Assembly: GCF_035978755.1 (NCBI RefSeq)
Contig: NZ_CP108414.1
Span: 3,658,001 to 3,722,000 of the forward strand
Source of the DNA: Streptomyces sp. NBC_01298
GTDB lineage: Bacteria > Actinomycetota > Actinomycetes > Streptomycetales > Streptomycetaceae
Length of the DNA stretch: 64,000 nucleotides
Direction of reading: 5' to 3'
Position numbers and translations under genes: made by a program. Below, piece after piece: positions 42,037 to 49,762 of the stretch. The notes under the pieces are model-generated. The model was given only the letters and a program-made list of their open reading frames with translations. It made no database searches and was not told the DNA's origin. The stretch's first letter is position 1, and the number at the start of each line of letters is the position of its first letter.

Positions 42037-43784
42037 CGGGCCTCGTCCTCCGGGAAGTCGGTACGGGCATCCGTGCCGGCGGCGGAGTGGTTGTCGGTGG
42101 CGTCTGTGGCGTCGAGGTGTCCGGAGGCGGCGCCCGTCATGGCGGTGCCGAGTTCCTCGGGGGTCACGGTCGCGGGGTCGGCGTCCGCGACCAGGCGGCC
42201 GCGGTAGATCACGCGCAGGGTGTCGGACAGGCCGATGAGCTCGTCCAGGTCGGCGGAGATCAGCAGGACCGCCAGGCCTTCGCGGCGCGCCTCGCGGATC
42301 GCGTCCCAGATCTGCGCCTGCGCACCGACGTCCACACCGCGGGTGGGGTGGGCGGCGATGAGGAACTTCGGGTTGTGGCTCATCTCGCGGCCGACGATCA
42401 GCTTCTGCTGGTTGCCGCCGGAGAGCGAGGCCGCGGTGACCTCGATGCCGGGCGTGCGGACGTCGTACTCGCGCACGATCCGCTCGGTGTCCTTGCGGGC
42501 GGCCTTCGGGTCGATGATGCCGCGCTTGGAGTTGGGGGCTTCGGTGACGTGACCGAGGATGCGGTTCTCCCAGAGGGAGGACTCCAGCAGCAGACCGTGC
42601 CGGTGGCGGTCCTCGGGGATGTAGCCGATGCCGCCCTCGCGGCGCTTGCGCACCGGGGACTTGGTGATGTCCTTGCCGTCGAGGGTGATGACGCCCGCGT
42701 CGGGGGTCATCATGCCCATCAGGGCCTCGATGAGCTCGGTCTGGCCGTTGCCCTCGACGCCCGCGATGCCGAGGATCTCACCCTTGTGGATCGTGAAGCT
42801 GATCCCGTCGAGCAGCAGGCGTCCGGCGACCGGCGCCTCGCGCAGGTTGGCGTCCGACAGGCCCGGGGTGCGCGCGGTGTCCTCCGTGGCGACGGGCACG
42901 CCGCCCTCGGCGACGGTCAGCCGCTCGACCTGGAGCATCGGGACGGTGGTCACCGTGGACTCGCGGGTCTCCGGCGAGGGCAGCTCGGAGCCGACCATCA
43001 GCTCGGCGAGCTGCTTGGTCGTGGTGGTGCGCGGGTCGGCGGTGCCGACCGTGGTGCCGCGCCGGATGACGGTGATGTCGTCGGCGACCTTCAGGACCTC
43101 GCCCAGCTTGTGCGAGATGAAGATGACGGTCAGGCCCTCGGCCTTGAGCTCGCGCAGGTTGTCGAAGAGCGCGTCGACCTCCTGCGGCACGAGCACCGCG
43201 GTCGGCTCGTCGAGGATGAGGATCTGGGCGCCGCGGTAGAGGACCTTGAGGATCTCCACGCGCTGGCGGTCGGCGACACCGAGGTCCTCGACCAGGGCGT
43301 CGGGACGTACGCCGAGGCCGTACGCGTCCGAGATCTCCTTGATCTTCTTACGGGCCTTCGCACCGATGCCGTAGAGCTTCTCGCCGCCGAGGACCACGTT
43401 CTCCAGGACGGTGAGGTTGTCGGCGAGCATGAAGTGCTGGTGCACCATGCCGATGCCGCGGGCGATGGCGTCGCCGGGGCTGCCGAAGGAGACCTGCTCC
43501 CCGTCGATGGCGATGGTGCCCTCGTCCGGCTTCTGCATGCCGTAGAGGATCTTCATCAGCGTCGACTTGCCGGCGCCGTTCTCGCCGACGAGGGCGTGGA
43601 CCGTGCCCTTGCGGACGGTGATCGCGATGTCCTTGTTGGCGACGACGCCGGGGAAACGCTTGGTGATGCCGTGCAGTTCTACGGCGGGGGGCGGGCTGGA
43701 CGCGTTGATGACGCACTCTCCTTGGCGCGGAAGGAGCTGAAGGCAGGGAGGGGACAGGGCGGGGGGAGAAAGTATCGCGTCCAC
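42033..43784 (-). CDS. ABC transporter ATPase with two nucleotide-binding domains, nucleoside type
   Basis: About 583 residues with two ATPase domains as in sugar/nucleoside importers (RbsA/YufO type). Domain 1: Walker A GENGAGKSTLMKILYG, signature EDLGVADRQRVEILK, Walker B ILILDEPTAVLVP. Domain 2: GVEGNGQTELIEAL in place of a normal Walker A (usual for this group), ASLSGGNQQKLIVGR signature. A linker of about 45 residues separates them. The start is awkward: GTG 43784 is the nearest standard codon, yet AAGGAGAG lies 35 residues further in, before GTC-ATC, where homologs begin (INASxPPPAVELHG). Confidence 0.9.
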   Translation of the reverse strand: MDAILSPPALSPPCLQLLPRQGECVINASSPPPAVELHGITKRFPGVVANKDIAITVRKGTVHALVGENGAGKSTLMKILYGMQKPDEGTIAIDGEQVSFGSPGDAIARGIGMVHQHFMLADNLTVLENVVLGGEKLYGIGAKARKKIKEISDAYGLGVRPDALVEDLGVADRQRVEILKVLYRGAQILILDEPTAVLVPQEVDALFDNLRELKAEGLTVIFISHKLGEVLKVADDITVIRRGTTVGTADPRTTTTKQLAELMVGSELPSPETRESTVTTVPMLQVERLTVAEGGVPVATEDTARTPGLSDANLREAPVAGRLLLDGISFTIHKGEILGIAGVEGNGQTELIEALMGMMTPDAGVITLDGKDITKSPVRKRREGGIGYIPEDRHRHGLLLESSLWENRILGHVTEAPNSKRGIIDPKAARKDTERIVREYDVRTPGIEVTAASLSGGNQQKLIVGREMSHNPKFLIAAHPTRGVDVGAQAQIWDAIREARREGLAVLLISADLDELIGLSDTLRVIYRGRLVADADPATVTPEELGTAMTGAASGHLDATDATDNHSAAGTDARTDFPEDEAR

Positions 43785-43791
43785 GATGCTT

Positions 43792-43803
43792 CTACGCGCG
43801 TAG
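43792..43803. promoter_or_regulatory. Nucleoside-regulon operator CTACGCGCGTAG, copy 5 (ABC transporter operon)
   Basis: Perfect 12-base palindrome 7 bases upstream of GTG 43784 of the ATPase gene, and 52 bases before the more likely ribosome site. It would control the ATPase-permease-permease-cdd operon. Confidence 0.8.
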
Positions 43804-43868
43804 CACTGTCGAAAGTGAAAACTTGCGGCCAACCGGCCACAAGATCACATGAAACCACGTGACATGGG

Positions 43869-43908
43869 CCGGGGCCCGGGAGCGATGAGACCGCTTCCCG
43901 GACCCCGG
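43869..43908 (-). terminator. Hairpin after the BMP lipoprotein gene
   Basis: CCGGGGCCCGGGAGCG (43869-43884) and CGCTTCCCGGACCCCGG (43892-43908) form a long imperfect stem with small bulges, 31 bases past the stop of the leftward bmp gene. It separates that gene from the ABC operon, which has its own operator. Partial readthrough would fit the need for excess binding protein. Confidence 0.7.
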
Positions 43909-43939
43909 GTATCACGTGTGCAGCGAGTCGGACGGCACC

Positions 43940-45004
43940 TTACGGTGCGGTCTTGACCTGGATCTTCTTGGCGATGATGTCGGCCTTCGCCTTGTCGACC
44001 GCGGCGACGAGCTCCGTCATTTCCTTGTACTTCGGGTTGGAGTCGGCCAGGCCGACGCCGTCCTTGTCGAGGCCGTAGCGGACCTCACCGGACTCCGGCT
44101 TGCCGTCCTTGACCGACTTGATCAGGTTGTAGACGGAGTCGGAGACGTCCTTGGTGACCGAGGTCAGGATGAAGTCCTTGTACTTCGCCAGACCGGCCTG
44201 GTTGTACTGGTCCGAGTCGACGCCGATGGACCACTTGCCCTTGGCGGAGGCGGCCTCGATGGCACCCGAGCCGGCCAGACCGGCGGCCGAGTAGATCACG
44301 TCGGCGCCCTTGTCGAGCTGGCCCTCGGCCGCGGCCTTGCCCAGGTCGGGCTTGGCGAAGCCGTCGAAGTTCGGCGGCTGGGTCAGGTACTGGGTGAGCA
44401 CCTTGGCGTTCGGGTTGGTGTCCTTGACGCCCTGGGCGAAGCCCGCCTCGAACTTCTTGATCAGCGGAACCTCGACACCGCCGATGAAGCCGACCGTGCC
44501 GGTCTTGGACGCCTTGGCGGCGGCGACGCCGGCCAGGTAGGAGCCCTGCTCCTCGTTGAAGACGAGGTTGGCGATGTTCTTCGCCTGCACCGAGGTGTCG
44601 TCGATGATGCCGAACGTGGTGTTCGGGAACTTCTCGGCGACCTTCTTGATGGCCGGCGCGTAGGCGAAGCCGACGCCGATGACCGGGTTGTTGCCCTTGC
44701 GGGCCAGCTCGGTGAGGCGCTGGACCTTGTCGGCCTCGCCCTCGCCGTCGGTGGGCTCCGCCTGGGCGCCCTTGATCTTGAGGTCCTTCTCAGCCTTGGC
44801 GAGGCCTTCGTAGGCGGCGTCGTTGAACGACTGGTCGCCTCGGCCACCGATGTCGTACGCGATGGCGGCGGACCCCTCCGAGGAGGAGGACGAGGAGGCG
44901 GACGAAGACGAGTCCGAGGACTTCTTACCGCCACAGGCGGTGGCCGAGAGGGCCAGCGCGGCGGACGCGAGGCCCACGGTGGCGATCCTGGTGATCCGGC
45001 GCAA
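43940..45004 (-). CDS. BMP-family substrate-binding lipoprotein of nucleoside ABC transporter
   Basis: 354 residues. Signal peptide with lipobox LSATAC (Cys24) and a Ser-rich linker; then the Bmp/PnrA fold: AIAYDIGGRGDQSFNDAAYE (nucleoside-binding Asp and Phe), PVIGVGFAYAPAIKKVAEKF, GTVGFIGGVEVPLIKKFEAG and SIGVDSDQYNQAG. PnrA-type proteins bind purine and pyrimidine nucleosides. TTG 45004 follows GAAGGAG. Expressed from its own operator-bearing promoter just upstream of the ABC genes. Confidence 0.93.
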   Translation of the reverse strand: MRRITRIATVGLASAALALSATACGGKKSSDSSSSASSSSSSEGSAAIAYDIGGRGDQSFNDAAYEGLAKAEKDLKIKGAQAEPTDGEGEADKVQRLTELARKGNNPVIGVGFAYAPAIKKVAEKFPNTTFGIIDDTSVQAKNIANLVFNEEQGSYLAGVAAAKASKTGTVGFIGGVEVPLIKKFEAGFAQGVKDTNPNAKVLTQYLTQPPNFDGFAKPDLGKAAAEGQLDKGADVIYSAAGLAGSGAIEAASAKGKWSIGVDSDQYNQAGLAKYKDFILTSVTKDVSDSVYNLIKSVKDGKPESGEVRYGLDKDGVGLADSNPKYKEMTELVAAVDKAKADIIAKKIQVKTAP

Positions 45005-45065
45005 GGGGAGGCTCCTTCAAAACCTGACCGAAGCGCCACGACCGGCGCTGGTTTCGCCGAGATCG

Positions 45066-45077
45066 TAACGCGCGTAG
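45066..45077. promoter_or_regulatory. Nucleoside-regulon operator, copy 6 (bmp), imperfect
   Basis: TAACGCGCGTAG; the central ACGCGCGT is intact, and on the minus strand the site reads CTACGCGCGTTA. TTTAAC upstream and TACGAT downstream, 16 bases apart, could be -35 and -10, which puts the operator in the spacer. It lies 61 bases before the TTG start, leaving room for a leader, unlike the other copies. Confidence 0.68.
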
Positions 45078-45222
45078 ATGTCAGTTAAAGGCCCGTTCAT
45101 GAGTCGTTATCGGATCGTCGTGAACCAGACAGTGACCGATCAGTAACTGCCGACGCGTCCGACCCATGTGTACCAAGGGCTGGACGCGTCCGCCGGATCA
45201 ATCGCCGATGTTGTACGAACTT

Positions 45223-46491
45223 CTACCCGCCCGCCCCCGCGGGCCTGGCGCGTCGCCCCTCGGAGGAGCGGCCGTCGAGCAGCGCGGCGGCCGTGAAGAA
45301 CTCCACGCCGACCCCGATCGCGGCCTCGTCCACGTCGAAATCGCCCCGGTGCAGATCCCGCTTCGCGGTGTCCCCCGGCGTACGGACGCCCAGGCGCGCC
45401 ATGGCTCCGGGGACGTGCTCCAGGTACCAGGAGAAGTCCTCGCCGCCCAGGCTCTGCTCGGTGTCCTCGACCGAGTCGGCCCCGCGCCGGGCGCTCATCG
45501 CCTCGCGCAGCAGTTCGGTGACCATCGGATCGTTGACGACCGGGGGGACCCCGCGCACGTAGGTGATCTCCGACTTGGCGCGGTGCATCGAGGCGATCTC
45601 GTCGATGATCGCGTGGATCTGGTCGGGGGCCTCGTGCCAGGAGTTCAGGTCCAGGCACCGAACGGTTCCGGACAGCTCCGCGTGCATCGGGATGACGTTG
45701 CAGGCGTGCCCGGCCTCGATCCGGCCCCAGGTCACCGACATGCCCGAGCGGGCGTCCATGCGCTTGGTCAGCAGGGCCGGCAGGTCCAGGGCGAGCCGGG
45801 CGGCCGCCGTCACCAGGTCGGTGGTCAGGTGCGGACGGGCGGTGTGGCCGCCGGGGCCTTCGAGGGTGACCTCCAGCCGGTCGCAGGCCGAGGTGATGGG
45901 CCCGGTGCGCAGGCCGATCCGGCCGGCGTCGACCCGGGGGTCGCAGTGCAGGGCGATGATCTTGCCGACTCCGTCCAGCACCCCGGACTCGATGGCCTCG
46001 GTGGCGCCGCCGGGCAGTACCTCCTCGGCGGGCTGGAAGAGCAGCCGCACCGGCCGGGGCAGCTCGCCCTTGCGGTCGAGCTCGGCGAGGACGAGGCCGG
46101 CGCCGAGCACCACGGCGGTGTGCACGTCGTGGCCGCAGGCGTGGGCGCGGTCCGGGACGGTCGAGCGGTACGGGACGTGCGTCTTGGCGTCCGGGATGGG
46201 CAGGGCGTCGATGTCCGCGCGCAGGGCCAGCATCGGCCGTACGCCGTCCCAGGTCCCCACGTCACAGATGAGACCGGTGCCCGACTTCAGCACCCGCGGG
46301 CGCAGGCCCGCTTTCTCCAGCCGGGCCTTGATCGCCGCCGTGGTGCGGAACTCCTGGTGTCCTAGCTCGGGATGCATGTGCAAGTCCCGGCGGAAGGCGA
46401 TCAGTTCGGCGCGCAGGTGGTCCGGAAGCTTGCCGGGCAGCTCGGGCCGGTCGGGCGCGGCGGGCTGGGCGGTCTGGGACTCGCGGGACAT
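45223..46491 (-). CDS. M20-family amidohydrolase
   Basis: Metal-dependent hydrolase (M20D: N-acyl-amino acid or IAA-amide hydrolase type) of 422 residues. AFRRDLHMHPELGHQEFRTT at the start, the metal motif HACGHDVHTA, FQPAEEVLPGGA with the catalytic Glu pair, ALHCDPRVDAG, and SLGGEDFSWYL near the C terminus are all conserved. The natural substrate cannot be told. ATG 46491 is preferred over codons further upstream. The C-terminal 15 residues are Gly/Arg-rich. Confidence 0.9.
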   Translation of the reverse strand: MSRESQTAQPAAPDRPELPGKLPDHLRAELIAFRRDLHMHPELGHQEFRTTAAIKARLEKAGLRPRVLKSGTGLICDVGTWDGVRPMLALRADIDALPIPDAKTHVPYRSTVPDRAHACGHDVHTAVVLGAGLVLAELDRKGELPRPVRLLFQPAEEVLPGGATEAIESGVLDGVGKIIALHCDPRVDAGRIGLRTGPITSACDRLEVTLEGPGGHTARPHLTTDLVTAAARLALDLPALLTKRMDARSGMSVTWGRIEAGHACNVIPMHAELSGTVRCLDLNSWHEAPDQIHAIIDEIASMHRAKSEITYVRGVPPVVNDPMVTELLREAMSARRGADSVEDTEQSLGGEDFSWYLEHVPGAMARLGVRTPGDTAKRDLHRGDFDVDEAAIGVGVEFFTAAALLDGRSSEGRRARPAGAGG

Positions 46492-46640
46492 CAACTGGTT
46501 CACCCGTTTAAGGGTAGGCCCACCCATGGGTCAACTGGCTGGAGATCACAAAAAGTTCATGCCGTTAGGGGAAAGAAACCCGGCCTCTGGACGCATGACC
46601 GGATGAAGCCGCGGGTAAACTCGCGCGCTCACCTGTGTAC

Positions 46641-47798
46641 TCATCCGGCCGCCGGAGCCGTCTGAGCAGGAAGTCTGTGCACATCACGGGCGGTGTCGGT
46701 GACCCCGGCGAGGAATCCGCGGGCCCGCTCGGAGGCCGACGCGGTGAGCCAGCTCGGATCGACATCGCATACGGCCACGGTCACGCCGGTGCCGATCAGC
46801 GCGTAGGGCAGGGTGTGGACGACCGTGGAGGGGAAGCTGACGATCGTCCGGCCGACCGGACCCCGCCGGGCGATCAGCTCCAGCGGCAGGTCCGGACGTA
46901 CGATCTCCAGCCCGGTCGCCTCGCTCAGCCGGCGCAGCTTCTCCGGGGATTCCCGGCGGTGGGCGAAGTAGCGGGTGGCGCCGTGTTCCAGGGTCAGCGC
47001 GCGCACCGCCTCCAGGTAGCGGTCCGGGTCGACCACGCCGGTCTCCACCAGCGAGGTCCCGACCAGGTCGGTGCCCTTGGTCAGGAGCGGCGGGCCGAAG
47101 CGGGCCCGGGTCCACGCGAAGTCGTTGAGGCGCAAGGTCATGCCGCTGTGCGCGGTGACCGGCATCGAGCTGAACACCTCGACGCGGCGGTGGCCGCCCT
47201 GACCCGGGGTGAACCGCCGCCGGGCCGTCGCGGAGACCGGCGCGTACGCCAGCTCGCGCAGCCGGCCCGGGAGCCCGCCGCCGCCGACCCGGTGCCAGCG
47301 CACGAGGCGCTCGCCGCGGGCCGTCTGGGCGACGAACTCCATGGTCGCGGTGCCGTCGTCGACCACGACGAGCTCCTCGGCCCGGACGAGCGTGAGCAGG
47401 AGCTGTACGTAGCGGGAGAACGGATCCCCTATCACCACCCGCCGGGCCGCCCGCACCTCCCGCGCGAGCGCGGCGAAGGCCTTGACCGGAGCGAACCGGC
47501 CGCCGCGGGCCTCCTGCCACCGCACCTCGTGCCCCTCGTCCCGGGCCAGCCCCGCCATCCGGCGCAGCTGCCCCCGGGACATGGGGTCGGTGGGCGGGAG
47601 CACCACGATCCGCAGGCCTCCGGCGGCGGAAGCGACCGGCCCGGACCCGTTCCCGCCGCCGCCGCGGGCCGGCTGGCGCGGGACGACTCCGAGGAGCCGT
47701 CCGGCGCCCTGGGCGTGCGCCCACTCCAGGACGTTGAGCAGCTGGACCGGGCTTTCGACGAAGGCCAGGGTCGGGGCGGGGGCTGAGGGGGTCACCAT
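46641..47798 (-). CDS. Polysialyltransferase-like / polysaccharide biosynthesis protein
   Basis: 385 residues. LAFVESPVQLLNVLEWAHAQ, VVIGDPFSRYVQLLLTLV, ELVVVDDGTATMEF, and PDLPLELIARRGPVGRTIVS followed by STVVHTLPYALIGTGV match the alpha-2,8-polysialyltransferase-like glycosyltransferases of actinobacteria. With the NeuA-NeuB gene upstream, a role in attaching nonulosonic acid to a wall polymer is likely. GAGGAG precedes ATG 47798. In S. coelicolor a related cluster is linked to the wall polymer teichulosonic acid (from memory). Confidence 0.78.
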   Translation of the reverse strand: MVTPSAPAPTLAFVESPVQLLNVLEWAHAQGAGRLLGVVPRQPARGGGGNGSGPVASAAGGLRIVVLPPTDPMSRGQLRRMAGLARDEGHEVRWQEARGGRFAPVKAFAALAREVRAARRVVIGDPFSRYVQLLLTLVRAEELVVVDDGTATMEFVAQTARGERLVRWHRVGGGGLPGRLRELAYAPVSATARRRFTPGQGGHRRVEVFSSMPVTAHSGMTLRLNDFAWTRARFGPPLLTKGTDLVGTSLVETGVVDPDRYLEAVRALTLEHGATRYFAHRRESPEKLRRLSEATGLEIVRPDLPLELIARRGPVGRTIVSFPSTVVHTLPYALIGTGVTVAVCDVDPSWLTASASERARGFLAGVTDTARDVHRLPAQTAPAAG

Positions 47799-47920
47799 GT
47801 GCTCCTCGACAGAGGGTGGAGGGGACGGTGGCCCGGCGGGCAGCCGGACGGAGTCCGGCGCAGCGCGCCGAAGCCCGGGAGGCCCGCCAGGGCCGGACGG
47901 TGCGAGGGGTGCGTGAAAGA

Positions 47921-49762
47921 TCAGACCGAGGCGAGTTCGCCCTGGACGCGGCGGAGCTTCTTCATCGGGCCGAGCTCGGAGTCGTAGACCCGCTTGATGC
48001 CGTCGCCGAGGGCGGTCTCGATGGTGCGGATGTCGCGGACCAGGCGGGTCAGGCCGCCCGGCTCGACGGAGGCGGCCTGGTCGGAGCCCCACATCGCGCG
48101 GTCGAGGGTGATGTGGCGCTCGACGAAGGTGGCGCCCAGCGCGACGGCGGCCAGGGTGGTCTGCAGGCCCGTCTCGTGGCCGGAGTAGCCGATCGGGACG
48201 TTCGGGTACTCCTCCTGGAGGGTGTTGATCACCCGCAGGTTGAGCTCCTCGGCCTTGGCCGGGTACGTGGAAGTGGCGTGGCAGAGCAGGATGTTGTCGC
48301 TGCCCAGCACCTCCACCGCGTGCCGGATCTGCTTCGGGGTGGACATGCCGGTGGAGAGGACGACGGTGCGGCCGGTGGCGCGCAGGGCGCGCAGCAGTTC
48401 GTCGTCGGTCAGCGAGGCGGAGGCGACCTTGTGGGCGGGGACGTCGAACTTCTCCAGGAAGGCGACGGCCTCGGTGTCCCACGGGGAGGCGAACCAGTCG
48501 ATGCCGCGCTTGGCGCAGTGCTCGTCGATGGCGCGGTACTCGTCCTCGCCGAACTCCACGCGGTGGCGGTAGTCGATGTAGGTCATCCGGCCCCAGGGGG
48601 TGTCGCGCTCGATGTCCCACTGGTCGCGGGGGGTGCAGATCTCGGGGGTGCGCTTCTGGAACTTGACGGCGTCGCAGCCGGCTTCGGCGGCGGCGTCGAT
48701 GAGGGCGAGGGCGTTGCCGAGCTCGCCGTTGTGGTTGATGCCGATCTCGCCGACGACGTAGACGGGGTGGCCGGGGCCGGCGGTGCGGGAGCCGAAGGTC
48801 CGGAGGCGGGGGGCGGGGGTGACCGTCATGGCAGGGCTGTCCTTCGGAGCGTGGGGTGTACGAGTACGAGCGGGTGCGGGCACGGGCGCCGGCACCGCGG
48901 TGTGGACCGCTGAGGTGGGGAACGGGGTGGGGAGGGGTGCGGTGGCCGGTGTGGCCACGGGGGTGAGTACGGGTACGAGGGCGCGGGCGCGGGCCAGGTC
49001 GTGGGGATCGTCGATCTCCAGCACCCGTGCCGGGTCGGTGGCGACCGGGAGGGTCCGGCCGAAGAAGCGGTGGCGGGCGGTCCGGAAGCCGGCGGCGTCC
49101 ATGGCGTAGGCGGCGCCGGTCTCCAGCAGGTCCTGGGGCCGGTCCTGGCGGCGGGGGCGGTACGCGATGTCGTGGTTGACCCCGCTCCCGGAGCCGTCGG
49201 GGGCCGCCCGCCAGAGGAAACCGTGGAAGGGGGCCGCGGTGAGCGCGGAGTCCGCGGCGCCGGACGCGACGGCGGCGGCGACGGACTCCACGTCGGAGGC
49301 GGTGACGAAGGGGCTGGTGCACTGGACGAGGAGGACCACGTCAACGGTGACGGAGTGCAGTTCCTCGAAGGAGTCGAGGGCGTGCAGTACGGCGGCCTCG
49401 CTGGTGGCGGTGTCCCCGGAGATCCCGGCGGGCCTCCGCAGCACCACGGCCCCCGCACCGCGGGCGGCGTCGCCGATGGCCTCGGAGTCGGTGGACACCA
49501 GGACGTCGGTGACGGTCGTGGCGCCCAGGCAGGCGCGGACGGCCCGGACCACGAGCGGCATCCCGCCGACGTCGGCCAGGTTCTTCCCGGGCACGCCCTT
49601 GGACCCCCCGCGTGCGGGGATCACGGCGAGCACCCTGGGCACGGCGCGGGCCTCGCGGAGGGATCCCGCGAGGTCGGCGGCGGCTGGCGCGGCGGCGGGC
49701 GCGGCGGCGGTGGCGCGCGCGGCGGTGGCGGGCACGGCGGCTCCGGCCGGGCGGGTGCTCAC
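47921..49762 (-). CDS. Fused CMP-nonulosonate cytidylyltransferase and nonulosonate synthase (NeuA-NeuB)
   Basis: One open frame of 613 residues. Residues about 42-265: cytidylyltransferase (VLAVIPARGGSKGVPGKNLA, LVSTDSEAIGDAAR, VLLVQCTSPFVTASDVES). Residues 265-311: a Pro/Ala/Thr linker with no stop codon. Residues 312-613: NeuB-type synthase (VVGEIGINHNGELGNAL, DAVKFQKRTPEICTP, STGMSTPKQIRHAV, GYSGHETGL, VERHITLDRAMWGSDQAASV). NeuB condenses phosphoenolpyruvate with a hexose or N-acyl hexosamine; NeuA activates the product with CTP. Normally two genes; here they are in-frame. Met312 (48829) has AAGGA nearby and might start a separate synthase as well. GTG 49762 overlaps the gene upstream by four bases. 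Confidence 0.9.
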   Translation of the reverse strand: MSTRPAGAAVPATAARATAAAPAAAPAAADLAGSLREARAVPRVLAVIPARGGSKGVPGKNLADVGGMPLVVRAVRACLGATTVTDVLVSTDSEAIGDAARGAGAVVLRRPAGISGDTATSEAAVLHALDSFEELHSVTVDVVLLVQCTSPFVTASDVESVAAAVASGAADSALTAAPFHGFLWRAAPDGSGSGVNHDIAYRPRRQDRPQDLLETGAAYAMDAAGFRTARHRFFGRTLPVATDPARVLEIDDPHDLARARALVPVLTPVATPATAPLPTPFPTSAVHTAVPAPVPAPARTRTPHAPKDSPAMTVTPAPRLRTFGSRTAGPGHPVYVVGEIGINHNGELGNALALIDAAAEAGCDAVKFQKRTPEICTPRDQWDIERDTPWGRMTYIDYRHRVEFGEDEYRAIDEHCAKRGIDWFASPWDTEAVAFLEKFDVPAHKVASASLTDDELLRALRATGRTVVLSTGMSTPKQIRHAVEVLGSDNILLCHATSTYPAKAEELNLRVINTLQEEYPNVPIGYSGHETGLQTTLAAVALGATFVERHITLDRAMWGSDQAASVEPGGLTRLVRDIRTIETALGDGIKRVYDSELGPMKKLRRVQGELASV

